From: JAGHAJ01 sp964559865 [NCBI: uncultured Synergistota bacterium]
Lineage (GTDB): Bacteria; Synergistota; JAGHAJ01
Direction: 5' to 3'
DNA length: 64,000 bases
Assembly (NCBI GenBank): GCA_964559865.1
Contig: CAZLJD010000035.1
Location: forward strand, 1 to 64,000
This document shows positions 39,472 to 48,153 of this stretch, in pieces; within the stretch, counting starts at the first letter, position 1, and every line of letters starts with the position of its first letter. The notes under the pieces are model-generated. The model made no database searches, was not told where the DNA came from, and saw only the letters and a list, made by a program, of their open reading frames with translations. The position numbers were made by a program, and so were the translations under genes.

Positions 39472-40147
39472 GTATGCTATTATTATGTGTATGAGGGATT
39501 CGGATGTAGATGTAGTTATAGAGATCCTGCAGGAGAGCTACAGGAAGTGGAGGTTACCTGTAGTGTCTGAGATATCCGTTGAAGACAGCAGTCCATTTAA
39601 GGTACTTATTGCTACGATATTGAGTCTCAGGACGAAAGACGATACTACTCGTGATGCAGCAAGGAGGCTTTTTTCACATGCTACCACGCCGTCAGAGATG
39701 TTGCAATTGGGAGAAAAGAAAATAGCGGAGCTTATATATCCTGTAGGGTTTTATAGGAGGAAAGCCAGGAATGTGATAGAGATATCGAGGATACTTCTTG
39801 AGCGATATGGTGGAAATGTCCCAGACAATATGGATGAGCTTCTCTTACTGCCGGGGGTTGGCAGAAAGACTGCTAACCTCGTGTTGACGGAAGGTTTTGA
39901 CAAGATGGGTATATGCGTTGATACTCATGTCCACAGGATATCCAACAGGTTGGGGTACATAGCAACCAAGACACCCAAGGATACCGAGATGGCTTTGAGA
40001 AAGAAGTTGCCGACTAAGTATTGGAAAGTGTATAATTCATTGTTAGTTGCGTTGGGACAAAATGTGTGTAAACCTGTATCACCCTTGTGTAGTGTGTGTC
40101 CGATAGAACAGTTTTGTGACAAGGTAGGTGTTAAAAGGAGGCGGTAG
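39470..40147 (+). CDS. nth: Endonuclease III
   Basis: This base-excision glycosylase/AP-lyase removes oxidised pyrimidines. The HhH-GPD motif [14 protein letters not shown] contains the catalytic lysine and [13 protein letters not shown] the aspartate. The C-terminal [4Fe-4S] motif is C-x6-C-x2-C-x5-C ([18 protein letters not shown]). The start is uncertain. TTG 39470 has GGTGAGGG six bases upstream, while ATG 39485 and ATG 39491 lack any signal but give a more standard N-terminus. It heads a run of closely packed genes. Confidence 0.92.
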   Translation: MYAIIMCMRDSDVDVVIEILQESYRKWRLPVVSEISVEDSSPFKVLIATILSLRTKDDTTRDAARRLFSHATTPSEMLQLGEKKIAELIYPVGFYRRKARNVIEISRILLERYGGNVPDNMDELLLLPGVGRKTANLVLTEGFDKMGICVDTHVHRISNRLGYIATKTPKDTEMALRKKLPTKYWKVYNSLLVALGQNVCKPVSPLCSVCPIEQFCDKVGVKRRR

Positions 40148-40149
40148 TT

Positions 40150-40320
40150 TTGATAGACAAAGAGCTACTCGACATTTTGGTGTGCCCGAAGTGTAAGGGT
40201 GATCTCGTGTACGACGAGCAGAAGGATATGCTTGTATGTAACAGATGTAGGCTTGGTTATCCCGTTAAGGACGGAATTCCTGTTATGCTCATAGACGAAG
40301 CTATAAGACTGGAGGGATAA
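40150..40320 (+). CDS. Trm112-like / YcaR (UPF0434) small zinc protein
   Basis: A 56-residue protein begins with TTG at 40150, seven bases after AAAAGGAGGCGG. It contains two CxxC pairs (VCPKCKGDL and LVCNRCRLGY) and the family ending YPVKDGIPVMLIDEA. Trm112-like proteins act as activators of methyltransferases in eukaryotes and archaea; the bacterial members have no settled function. It lies between nth and efp with two- and three-base gaps, so it is clearly co-transcribed. Confidence 0.88.
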   Translation: MIDKELLDILVCPKCKGDLVYDEQKDMLVCNRCRLGYPVKDGIPVMLIDEAIRLEG

Positions 40321-40323
40321 GAT

Positions 40324-40896
40324 ATGGGAGAACAGATAGGCATTAATGACATTTATAGGGGTGCGAGAGTGGAGATAGAGGGCACTCCATATCAGATCGT
40401 GGACTATGAACATGTGAAGCCGGGCAAGGGGCAGGCATTTGCGAGAATTAAGATGAAGAATCTGCTCAATGGTAGGATAGAACAATACACCTTTAAGTCT
40501 GCTGATATGCTGACGCTTGCGGATTGTGTGGAGAAAGAGGTGGAGTATAGCTATTCTTATGGTGATGTGTTTGTCTTCATGGATTACAATACTTATGAAC
40601 AGGTGGAAGTCGATAAGGAAGTTATAGGAGAAAAGGCCGGTTTTCTGAAGGAAGGAGACCATGTTAGTGCAGTTATATATCAGGGGAGAGTTATAGACAT
40701 AAATCTTCCCAAATATGTGGTGTTGAAGGTCACCAAGACGGAAGTAGGCCTTAAGGGTGACAGGATAAGCAAAGCGACCAAACCTGCGGAGGTGGAAACT
40801 GGACTGACAGTTGCTGTACCTATATTTATCAACGAAGGGGATCTCATAAAGATAGACACTTCCACGGGTAAGTATGTAGAAAGGGTTAAGGAATGA
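40324..40896 (+). CDS. efp: Elongation factor P
   Basis: EF-P rescues ribosomes stalled at polyproline. The 190-residue length and three-barrel layout are standard. The modification-loop tip HVKPGKGQAFAR has a lysine (K35), the residue beta-lysylated by EpmA in E. coli. The next gene encodes an EpmA-like enzyme overlapping by four bases, so the modification is very likely used here. Confidence 0.97.
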   Translation: MGEQIGINDIYRGARVEIEGTPYQIVDYEHVKPGKGQAFARIKMKNLLNGRIEQYTFKSADMLTLADCVEKEVEYSYSYGDVFVFMDYNTYEQVEVDKEVIGEKAGFLKEGDHVSAVIYQGRVIDINLPKYVVLKVTKTEVGLKGDRISKATKPAEVETGLTVAVPIFINEGDLIKIDTSTGKYVERVKE

Positions 40897-41876
40897 CCCT
40901 TTATGAGAGGTTGCGCGCTAAAAGAGATGTAATTAGGGGTAGGCGAGAACTCTACCGCATTATAAGGGAGTACTTTGAGGGGTTGGGGTTCTGTGAGGTT
41001 GAAACTCCTGTGGTTGCAGGGTGGTATGGGTTAGACCTCAATATAGAACCATTTGTCACGCAATACGCTAATGGAAAGATGTTGTATTTACAAGTTTCTC
41101 CAGAGTTTTTCTTAAAGAAACTTGTTATTGCTGGTTATGATAAGGTTTTTGAGATTGCCAGAGTTTTTAGAAACGGAGAATACACACCACTGCATAATCC
41201 GGAGTTTGCTATGTTGGAGTGGTATGAGCAGGGGAAGAGTTACTGGGATGTGATGAAGAGGGTAGAAGACCTTATTGTGCACGTATCATCTAAGTTTCAC
41301 GCTGTTTGGAATTTGGACCTCTCTACACCGTGGGAAAAGGTCTCTTTGAGGGACATCTTCCGTGAGTATACGGGGATAGATATAGATGAGTTTAAAGGTG
41401 ATATCGGGCGTTTTCTTGAAAGGGCAGAGGAACAGGGATATAATATAAAAGCGGATTACAGTTGGAACGATGTGTTTTTTCTGCTATTTGTGGATAAAGT
41501 TGAGCCCAAGATACCGAAAGATAGGCCTCTCTTTATTTATGATTATCCGTGTCCCCTTGGAGGTATGGCGAAGTTTAAAGATGACTTTTATACTGAAAGG
41601 TTTGAACTCTACCTGGGAGGTATAGAGATCGCTAATGGCTATTCGGAGCTGGTTGACCCTGAGGAGCAACTTAGGAGATGGGAGATGGTAGGGGATGCGG
41701 TGGATGTGGACTTTATAGAAGGTTTGAGATCCTATGAAGGCAACATAGGTGGCATAGCAGTTGGTTTGGATAGGTTGCTTTTGCTTATGATGGGTAAAAA
41801 GAGGGTGCAGGATGTGATACTCTTTCCCTTTGGGGATGTAGGGGGGATAGCTGGTGAAGATAGGTATTATAAGTGA
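40893..41876 (+). CDS. epmA: EF-P lysine ligase EpmA (PoxA/GenX, LysRS paralogue)
   Basis: This 327-residue protein corresponds to the class II LysRS catalytic core without the anticodon domain: VETPVVAGWYGLDLNIEPF, FEIARVFRNGEYTPLHNPEF and GGIAVGLDRLLLLMMG. EpmA attaches (R)-beta-lysine to EF-P, and the gene directly follows efp. The lysine 2,3-aminomutase EpmB that makes beta-lysine is not in the window. The start overlaps efp by four bases (ATGA). Confidence 0.93.
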   Translation: MTLYERLRAKRDVIRGRRELYRIIREYFEGLGFCEVETPVVAGWYGLDLNIEPFVTQYANGKMLYLQVSPEFFLKKLVIAGYDKVFEIARVFRNGEYTPLHNPEFAMLEWYEQGKSYWDVMKRVEDLIVHVSSKFHAVWNLDLSTPWEKVSLRDIFREYTGIDIDEFKGDIGRFLERAEEQGYNIKADYSWNDVFFLLFVDKVEPKIPKDRPLFIYDYPCPLGGMAKFKDDFYTERFELYLGGIEIANGYSELVDPEEQLRRWEMVGDAVDVDFIEGLRSYEGNIGGIAVGLDRLLLLMMGKKRVQDVILFPFGDVGGIAGEDRYYK

Positions 41877-42420
41877 TACGCATGGGGATCATGAGGCTTG
41901 GAACAAGGCGTTGTTGGTGTGGGGTGATGTTGATGTCATCTTGCATGCAGGTGATGTGCTCTACCACGGACCAAGAAATCAGATGACGAGCGGGTATGAT
42001 CCGAAGAGGTTGGCAGAGGCGATCAACAGTTGTAAAATTCCTATCGTTTTTACGAGAGGAAATTGTGACTCTCCTATAGATATGGAGGTTATAAAAAAGC
42101 CATTTAATGACAGGTATTCCTTTATTGCGTTGGGTGGGCTTTTCATAATGGTACATCATGGTGATAGATTCACAGATGCGGAAATTAAAGAGTACATAGA
42201 TGATTATGGAATAGATGTTGTTGTTTCGGGGCACACTCATGTGTTTGCTGTTAGGAGGATGGGTAGGGCGCTTCTCGTGAACCCTGGTTCTCCTTCTATT
42301 CCGAAGGGTTCAGGTATCCCTACGGTGGGTGTGATAGAAAATAGGGTAGTTAGGATACTGGATATGGATGGTAACACTCTGGTGAAGGAGGTGATAGGGT
42401 ATGGAGGTGAAGGTGAATGA
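41854..42420 (+). CDS. yfcE: YfcE/MJ0936-type metallophosphoesterase
   Basis: This 188-residue calcineurin-like phosphodiesterase has the full metal set: SDTHGD (D8, H10), LHAGDVL, RGNCD, HHGD and SGHTH. Relatives hydrolyse phosphodiester model substrates and their natural substrate is uncertain. It overlaps epmA by 23 bases and the macro-domain gene by 20, so the set is a compact operon. Confidence 0.92.
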   Translation: MKIGIISDTHGDHEAWNKALLVWGDVDVILHAGDVLYHGPRNQMTSGYDPKRLAEAINSCKIPIVFTRGNCDSPIDMEVIKKPFNDRYSFIALGGLFIMVHHGDRFTDAEIKEYIDDYGIDVVVSGHTHVFAVRRMGRALLVNPGSPSIPKGSGIPTVGVIENRVVRILDMDGNTLVKEVIGYGGEGE

Positions 42421-42937
42421 TACGGTTTTGAGTCTTCATAAGGGTGATATTACGGAATGTGATGTGGATGCAATAGTTAATGCAGCTAACAACCATCTCT
42501 GGATGGGAGCAGGAGTTGCAGGTGCTATAAAGAATAAGGGTGGAGTAGAGATAGAAAAAGAGGCTGTGAGTAAGGGTCCGATACCGGTAGGTGAGGCTGT
42601 AGTTACGACAGCGGGTGGGCTAAAGGCGAAATATGTAATACATGCGGCTGTGATGGGTCAAGACCTCGTTACAGATGAAAAGAAAATAAGGAATGCAACT
42701 TACAACTCTCTGCTTCGTGCCGATGAACTTAAGCTTGAAAGTATTGCCTTCCCTGCGTTTGGCACGGGTGTCGGTGGTTTTCCAATGGATAGGTGTGCTC
42801 GTGCCATGATTGACGAAACGAGGCTTTATCTTGAAGAAAACGAGGATACCACCTTGCGCAGGGTGGTTTTCACCCTGTATTCGGAGAGTGCTTATAGAGA
42901 GTTTGAAAGGGTAATGAGAGAGTTTTTTGGTGAATGA
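42401..42937 (+). CDS. Macro-domain protein (ADP-ribose-binding)
   Basis: This 178-residue stand-alone macro domain has VDAIVNAANNHLWMGAGVAGAI near the start and FPAFGTGVGGFP in the second half. Macro domains bind or hydrolyse ADP-ribose derivatives such as ADP-ribosyl esters or O-acetyl-ADP-ribose. No ADP-ribosyltransferase or sirtuin is visible nearby, so the substrate cannot be inferred. It closes the efp-region operon and converges on the PEBP gene two bases away. Confidence 0.93.
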   Translation: MEVKVNDTVLSLHKGDITECDVDAIVNAANNHLWMGAGVAGAIKNKGGVEIEKEAVSKGPIPVGEAVVTTAGGLKAKYVIHAAVMGQDLVTDEKKIRNATYNSLLRADELKLESIAFPAFGTGVGGFPMDRCARAMIDETRLYLEENEDTTLRRVVFTLYSESAYREFERVMREFFGE

Positions 42938-42939
42938 AC

Positions 42940-43395
42940 CTATCTACCGTACTTGCCGTAAGTTTCTGCTGTTGCTATAATGTGTCCTTCCATGAGGCGA
43001 AGTAGCTCTTGTTTCGTAATACCGGCAGGAGCATGGAGCTGTATGTCCAGTGCGTAGAGTTTAAAGAAGTAGCGGTGGGGTCTGCCATGAGGTGGGCAGG
43101 GTCCACCGTAACCTATTCTTCCGAAATCGTTTTTACCTTGTATTGTTCCGTCTTTCAGTGTTTCTCTTTTTGGTACATCTTGCTTTAGTTCTCTGGCATC
43201 TTTTGGGATGTTGTATATGACCCAGTGTACCCATGTTCCAGCAGGTGCATCAGGGTCGTCGCATATGAGTGCGAAACTTGCTGTTGCGTCAGGCACATCG
43301 CTCCACTGCAGCGGTGGAGATATGTCTTTGCTGTCACATGTGTGTATCTTTGGTATCATTCCACCTTCGGGGAAGGCCGTACTCTTTATTTTCAT
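42940..43395 (-). CDS. YbhB/YbcL-type PEBP (Raf-kinase-inhibitor-like) protein
   Basis: This 151-residue PEBP-fold protein has the signature DPDAPAGTWVHWV and GGPCPPHGRPHRYFF, the anion-binding pocket residues. Bacterial members have no established role. The ATG overlaps the trehalose synthase/phosphatase stop (ATGA), so it is the last gene of the ridA-treT-trehalose operon. Confidence 0.92.
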   Translation of the reverse strand: MKIKSTAFPEGGMIPKIHTCDSKDISPPLQWSDVPDATASFALICDDPDAPAGTWVHWVIYNIPKDARELKQDVPKRETLKDGTIQGKNDFGRIGYGGPCPPHGRPHRYFFKLYALDIQLHAPAGITKQELLRLMEGHIIATAETYGKYGR

Positions 43396-45602
43396 TGTTT
43401 ATTCACCTCCACATCTATGAGGTTCTTTAGGAGTTTCCTGACATCGGAGGTAGATTCTACATAAAACTTGCTTCGAGATGTTCCTATGCCGACTTTTATG
43501 GAATAAGCAGAGTTTGGAAGGACGCTGAAGATGTCTTCATCTGTCCAATCGTCTCCTATTGCCATTATGAAGTCCCAGTGCTTGTTTGACAACCACCTCT
43601 TTGCTGCTACCCCTTTATTTATGCTTCCGCTCTTTATCTCTATGACCTTACTCCCATCTAAGACTTGTAGATCCATGTTTGCCAGCAGGTTTACGAGGTT
43701 GTTCTTTAATTCATTTGCCCTTCTTTCTCCTAACTCCGGATCAGCAGACCTGTAGTGCCACGCAAGAGAGTATTTTTTCTCCTCTATGAAAGACCCCGGT
43801 GTGATGTCTACATACCGTTTGAGCATGGGCTTTACGCTGGACTTCCACTCGTCCGATACTAATTCCGACATGTCTGTTTCTTCTTTTCCTATCCTCATCC
43901 ATACCCCGTGTTCTCCTACGAGGTTTATGTCAAGTCCACCAAGCCACTTTTTTAGTGTCTCCCTGTGCCTTCCACTTATGATCACCAGTTCGTTTTTTCT
44001 GATAGATGATAGGCTTTTGAGTATAGAGAGTATTTCCTTGTCGGGGCTTGCCAGTTCCGGTCTTTCAGAAAATGGGACCAGCGTTCCGTCATAGTCTAAG
44101 AATAACAACCTCTTTTTCCCCTTCTGATAGTCTTCAATTAGCTTCTCTTTAATCTTTTTAGAAAGCTTTCTCGACTCTATCCGCTTTTGAGCCCTCTTCA
44201 TGCGTAGCAGATTTACTAAAAAGTCTTCTGCCCATCTCACTATGTCGTAGTTTTTGAGTCTTTCTCTCATCTGACTGTTTCTCTTTCTTTGCTCTTCCTC
44301 GGACATCTCTAACGCTTCCTTTATTGCACTTATTATTCCATCTTTATCGTTTGGGTTTACGATTATAGCTTTGCTCATTTCCATTGATGCACCTGCAGTC
44401 TCCGATAGTATGAGAACTCCTCTTTCATCAGACTTTGTGGCTATGTATTCTTTTGCCACGAGGTTCATACCATCTCTTATAGGGGTTACCATAGCTACAT
44501 CTGATATGGTGTAAAGTGCTGCAAGGCTGTGGAAGTCAAAGAATCTGTAGAAGTACATAATGGGTATCCAATCTACGGTGCTGAATCTCCCGTTTACCAT
44601 TCCTATTGCACGGTCAAGCTCTTCCTTCAGTGCCCTGTAATTTTCTACCTTTGTGCGTGAAGGCACTGCTATGAGTATCAGTGTGACCTCTCTCCGGTAC
44701 TTGGGGTACTTTTCGAGGAATGTTCTGAACGCTTCCACCCTTTCAAGGATACCCTTTGTGTAGTCCAGTCTATCCACGGAGAGTATGATCTTTCTTTCTC
44801 CTATACTCTTTGAGAACCTTAGAATTTCTTTCTTTACATTTGGTTGATGTATTGCATTTGTGTACTTTTCAAAGTCTATTCCCATGGGGAATATGTCAAC
44901 TTTTACCAGACGATTGCCGACGGATATTTGACCCAGGTTGTTTTCGTACCCTAAGAGCCTTCTAACACTGCTTAAAAAGTTGTCCACATAGGTGTAGATG
45001 TGAAAGCCTATCAGATCAGAACCGAGTATACCTTCCAGTATCTCCTTTCGCCAAGGTATTAGTCTGAATACTTCTGAACTTGGGAATGGTATGTGCAAGA
45101 AGAAACCTATAGCTGCTTCTGGTATCTCTTTCCTTATGAGCATGGGTAGAAGCATGAGGTGGTAGTCTTGTACCCATATAATATCCCCTTCTTTGTAGTT
45201 TTCCATTACCGTCTGACAGAATAGTCTATTTACCTTCTTGTATGTATTCCACGCTTCGCTACTGTAGGTTGCGTAAAGCGGGAAGTAGTGGAAGAGTGGC
45301 CAGATGGTCTTGTTACTGAACTCGTTGTAGTATCCCTTTATCTCACCTTGTGAGAGGAAGACAGGGTAGCTGTTGTGTTCACTGAGTTTCTTTTTTACTT
45401 TTGTTTTTTCTTCGTTGTTTAACCGTTCTCTATGTATACCTGGCCACCCGATCCACAAGTTTTTTGAGATATTGTGTTTTTGCACAAACGAGGATAAGCC
45501 GGTAGCCAACCCACCAGCGCTTGTTGTGAATTTTAACACGCCACTATCTTTTGTAACGGTTAATGGTAATCTGTTGGATACGATAATGAGTTTTCCCTTC
45601 AT
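43392..45602 (-). CDS. Bifunctional trehalose-6-phosphate synthase/phosphatase
   Basis: One 736-residue chain combines a GT20 OtsA domain (about 1-465, IIVSNRLPLTVTKDSG, WVQDYHLMLLP, SVDRLDYTKGI) with a HAD-type OtsB phosphatase (about 495-730, FLDYDGTLVPFSERP, AIGDDWTDEDIF). It would make trehalose from UDP-glucose and glucose 6-phosphate in two steps. Fused enzymes of this kind occur in several thermophiles. It starts directly after the TreT stop codon, pairing two different trehalose routes in one operon. Confidence 0.95.
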   Translation of the reverse strand: MKGKLIIVSNRLPLTVTKDSGVLKFTTSAGGLATGLSSFVQKHNISKNLWIGWPGIHRERLNNEEKTKVKKKLSEHNSYPVFLSQGEIKGYYNEFSNKTIWPLFHYFPLYATYSSEAWNTYKKVNRLFCQTVMENYKEGDIIWVQDYHLMLLPMLIRKEIPEAAIGFFLHIPFPSSEVFRLIPWRKEILEGILGSDLIGFHIYTYVDNFLSSVRRLLGYENNLGQISVGNRLVKVDIFPMGIDFEKYTNAIHQPNVKKEILRFSKSIGERKIILSVDRLDYTKGILERVEAFRTFLEKYPKYRREVTLILIAVPSRTKVENYRALKEELDRAIGMVNGRFSTVDWIPIMYFYRFFDFHSLAALYTISDVAMVTPIRDGMNLVAKEYIATKSDERGVLILSETAGASMEMSKAIIVNPNDKDGIISAIKEALEMSEEEQRKRNSQMRERLKNYDIVRWAEDFLVNLLRMKRAQKRIESRKLSKKIKEKLIEDYQKGKKRLLFLDYDGTLVPFSERPELASPDKEILSILKSLSSIRKNELVIISGRHRETLKKWLGGLDINLVGEHGVWMRIGKEETDMSELVSDEWKSSVKPMLKRYVDITPGSFIEEKKYSLAWHYRSADPELGERRANELKNNLVNLLANMDLQVLDGSKVIEIKSGSINKGVAAKRWLSNKHWDFIMAIGDDWTDEDIFSVLPNSAYSIKVGIGTSRSKFYVESTSDVRKLLKNLIDVEVNKQ

Positions 45603-46829
45603 TTAGTGATTGCCACCATACATTTCGCACACATCGGACATTATACTTAAGTGGTCCGATAGCAGCCTGGTTATTAGGAACTTCTGTCTAACTCTTTCCC
45701 GAGCATTTTTACCAAGTTCCTCTGCCAGTTTCTTGTCTTTCAGAACGGTAATTATTCTGTCAACGAAGCAGTCTATATCCGTTGGTTCACACAGGAATCC
45801 ACTTACCCCATCTTCTATCTGGATTGGTATGCCTCCAACATTAGATGCAATAACGGGTCTCTGTTTCCACATTCCTTCAGTTACGGTTAGTCCGAAACCT
45901 TCTCTCAAAGATTTCTGTATTATGACATCGGATATGTGTTGCAGCACATTGACGAGTATGTTGTTTTCGCTGTTTATCAGTATGATGTCTCCGCTTCCCA
46001 CCATCTTTCCAGCCTTTCTCTTTACCCTTTGGTATATGACCCATCCTTCTGGGTCATCTGTTGCCATGCTTCCACATAAAACCAGTCTTGCATCTATTTT
46101 TTCTTTTACACGCTTGAATACCTCTATTACTCCCTCTGGATCTTTCCACTTGTCAAACCTCGATATTTGCGTTATTAGTGGTTTGTCCATGGGTATGTCA
46201 AATTTCTCTAAATACCGCTTTATGGTCCTTCCATCTAATGGGACATTCTTAGGGGATAATGGGTCTATTGCTGGATACACTATCTTTTGCGTCACCGGTA
46301 GGTGTTTCTTCCTATACTTTTCGTTGGATATGATAACCTCATCGTATCTCAGGATAAAGCCTTTTAAGAAATTCCAGAGTCTCTGATTTGGTTCTGACAG
46401 GTCTACGTGGCACCTCCATACCCACGGCTGTCTCTTCTTGTAAAATCTTATTAATGGTAGTGGCTGTGGGTCGTGTATCATTACAAAGTCTGCGTCTATG
46501 TGACAGTAAGAGGAAAAATCCTCGTTGGCTTGGATGTAAAGCCTTTTCTTTATTTCCGTTAATCTTATACTCCCACCCTGCAGGGCGTTGTGAAACTTTT
46601 TGGTGACTTCAAAGAAGTCGTTTGTGCCACGCAGTATCCTCCAGTCAGCTTGTATTCCCACATCGTTCATCAGGGGTATGAGTGAGTTCAGCATTTCTGC
46701 TACTCCGCCGCCATAGTAGGTGGAGTTGATGTGTATAGCCTTTTTCCCATAGAACTTTCTTGCCTTTTTGTATATCTCTGTAAGAACGCTATCATCTACG
46801 ATACCTCTGTAGTCCTCTAATATACGCAA
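45603..46829 (-). CDS. treT: Trehalose glycosyltransferring synthase TreT
   Basis: This GT4 glycosyltransferase of 408 residues matches TreT: HINSTYYGGGVAEMLNSLIP near residue 33, MIHDPQPLPL, ISRFDKWKDPEGVIEVF and SLREGFGLTVTEGMWK. TreT makes or cleaves trehalose using NDP-glucose and free glucose, a route independent of trehalose phosphate. The start is TTG 46829, after GGAGGGAG. The direction in vivo (synthesis or breakdown) cannot be read from sequence. Confidence 0.9.
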   Translation of the reverse strand: MRILEDYRGIVDDSVLTEIYKKARKFYGKKAIHINSTYYGGGVAEMLNSLIPLMNDVGIQADWRILRGTNDFFEVTKKFHNALQGGSIRLTEIKKRLYIQANEDFSSYCHIDADFVMIHDPQPLPLIRFYKKRQPWVWRCHVDLSEPNQRLWNFLKGFILRYDEVIISNEKYRKKHLPVTQKIVYPAIDPLSPKNVPLDGRTIKRYLEKFDIPMDKPLITQISRFDKWKDPEGVIEVFKRVKEKIDARLVLCGSMATDDPEGWVIYQRVKRKAGKMVGSGDIILINSENNILVNVLQHISDVIIQKSLREGFGLTVTEGMWKQRPVIASNVGGIPIQIEDGVSGFLCEPTDIDCFVDRIITVLKDKKLAEELGKNARERVRQKFLITRLLSDHLSIMSDVCEMYGGNH

Positions 46830-46842
46830 GGTTACTCCCTCC

Positions 46843-47235
46843 TTAGCTTTTCTCAGCTATTGCGATACATTCCATACCTAACTCTGCGCCTAAGGGAAGT
46901 TCTTTTACGGGTATAATAGCTCTTGCTGGGTACTCTCCTTCTTTGAAATAGCTTTTGTAGACTTCGTTCATCTTACCGAAGTTTCCCATGTCTCTAAGAA
47001 AGACACTTACTTTTACCACATCTGAGAGAGACATTCCTGCCGCTTTGAGTATGTTGGAAATGTTTTCTAATACCTGATGTGTCTGTCCTTCTATGCCACC
47101 TTCAGCCAGCTTTCCACTTTCTGGATTAATAGGAATTTGTGCCGATACATATACCACTCCTTCTACCTTCACTGCCTGAGAGTATGGCCCTAAGGGTAAG
47201 GGCGCACTTTCTGTCCTTATAAACTCTTTTTTCAT
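46843..47235 (-). CDS. ridA: RidA-family enamine/imine deaminase
   Basis: This 130-residue Rid protein hydrolyses reactive enamines/imines released by PLP enzymes. The conserved core LPLGPYSQAVKVEGVVYVS, YPARAIIPVKELPLGAELG (with the catalytic arginine) and the C-terminal MECIAIAE are present. It heads the trehalose operon after a 75-base gap; the metabolic link to trehalose is not obvious. AGAGGGTG precedes the ATG. Confidence 0.95.
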   Translation of the reverse strand: MKKEFIRTESAPLPLGPYSQAVKVEGVVYVSAQIPINPESGKLAEGGIEGQTHQVLENISNILKAAGMSLSDVVKVSVFLRDMGNFGKMNEVYKSYFKEGEYPARAIIPVKELPLGAELGMECIAIAEKS

Positions 47236-47310
47236 CGTTTCACCCTCTACACATGTAATTTATATTTGGATAGCTTGAGGTTCTGTATGAGTCTTCTACT
47301 TTCACCTCCT

Positions 47311-48153
47311 TTATCTATATTTTAGCACAGCGCTTCCTTTGGGTTCTCCTATGTCTTTTGATAGAATATCACATTTTACCATTAGCAAGAAGAATATCCC
47401 ACTGAGCGTGCTGAACATTTCATAATTGCCCTGTCCTTTGGATACAACAATGTCAGATGTTTCAATCCACTGACTTGCTTCTTTGATTGCTCTTTTCCCA
47501 TCGATGTGGAGTGTTTCCACTTCTACCTTCGGTAGTTTGTCAATACCTGTGTAGCGGAGGTCTTCCAGTGTTACATCGTTTATCAAAGGTCTGTCTCTGG
47601 CGACTATTACGACCTTCTGTATATTTTTTAGCTTTGCAATCTCTTCTAATAAGATGCTGTCGAAGACTATTTCCCCTGCGTTGTCTGCTATGTAGGTTAA
47701 AACGCGGGCACTTTTTAGCTTCTCTTTAAACAGCTCGTAGTCCTTTAGCTCCATGTCCTCAGAGAGGACATTATGTAAAGTCTGTTCTATGTCGAAGGAG
47801 GTTAGTGCACCGAAGTCCATTATATTCCCTGCTATGGCAGCCTTTATTGCCACCTTTAGTGGATCGCTTGCTGATTCCATCTCTTTCCTTACTTTTGGCA
47901 GGAGCTTTAAAGCGGCTTCGTCACTCTGCCTTTTTAGTTCTTTGTATGGGTCTTCTATGCCTGTAATCTCTGTTATTATGTCTTGAACACTTCTTCCCAT
48001 CTCCAGCGGAGATTTGTGCCAGTCCTCATTCACAACGAACTGCATAGTTTTGCGCAGTATATCTTCAAGTTCCCTTTCGTTGTCGGTGGCAATTCTGCCT
48101 ATCTGCAAAGCCTGTTTTTGGATACATATTGCACACTCAAGATACATTTCCAT
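47311..48153 (-). CDS. DUF89 (ARMT1-like) metal-dependent phosphatase
   Basis: This 280-residue DUF89 protein has the signature LTYIADNAGEIVFDSILLEE, VARDRPLINDVTLEDL and SKGQGNYEMFS. DUF89 enzymes are cobalt/nickel-dependent damage-control phosphatases that remove aberrant sugar phosphates such as fructose 1-phosphate. The N-terminal CAIC pair is typical of prokaryotic members. ATG 48153 is preferred to the upstream TTG because GGAGAG precedes it. It overlaps the phosphohexomutase gene, which fits a sugar-phosphate role. Confidence 0.85.
   Translation of the reverse strand: MEMYLECAICIQKQALQIGRIATDNERELEDILRKTMQFVVNEDWHKSPLEMGRSVQDIITEITGIEDPYKELKRQSDEAALKLLPKVRKEMESASDPLKVAIKAAIAGNIMDFGALTSFDIEQTLHNVLSEDMELKDYELFKEKLKSARVLTYIADNAGEIVFDSILLEEIAKLKNIQKVVIVARDRPLINDVTLEDLRYTGIDKLPKVEVETLHIDGKRAIKEASQWIETSDIVVSKGQGNYEMFSTLSGIFFLLMVKCDILSKDIGEPKGSAVLKYR

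Noticed and set aside
41854-42937. YfcE and macro-domain genes as an ADP-ribosylation toxin-antitoxin pair
   Set aside because: No ADP-ribosyltransferase is nearby, and the genes are co-transcribed with housekeeping efp/epmA.
47236-47310. Small gene after the orphan AAAGGAGGTGAAAG site downstream of the DUF89 gene
   Set aside because: No start codon lies at a usable distance, and the only open frame is about 20 codons without a start.
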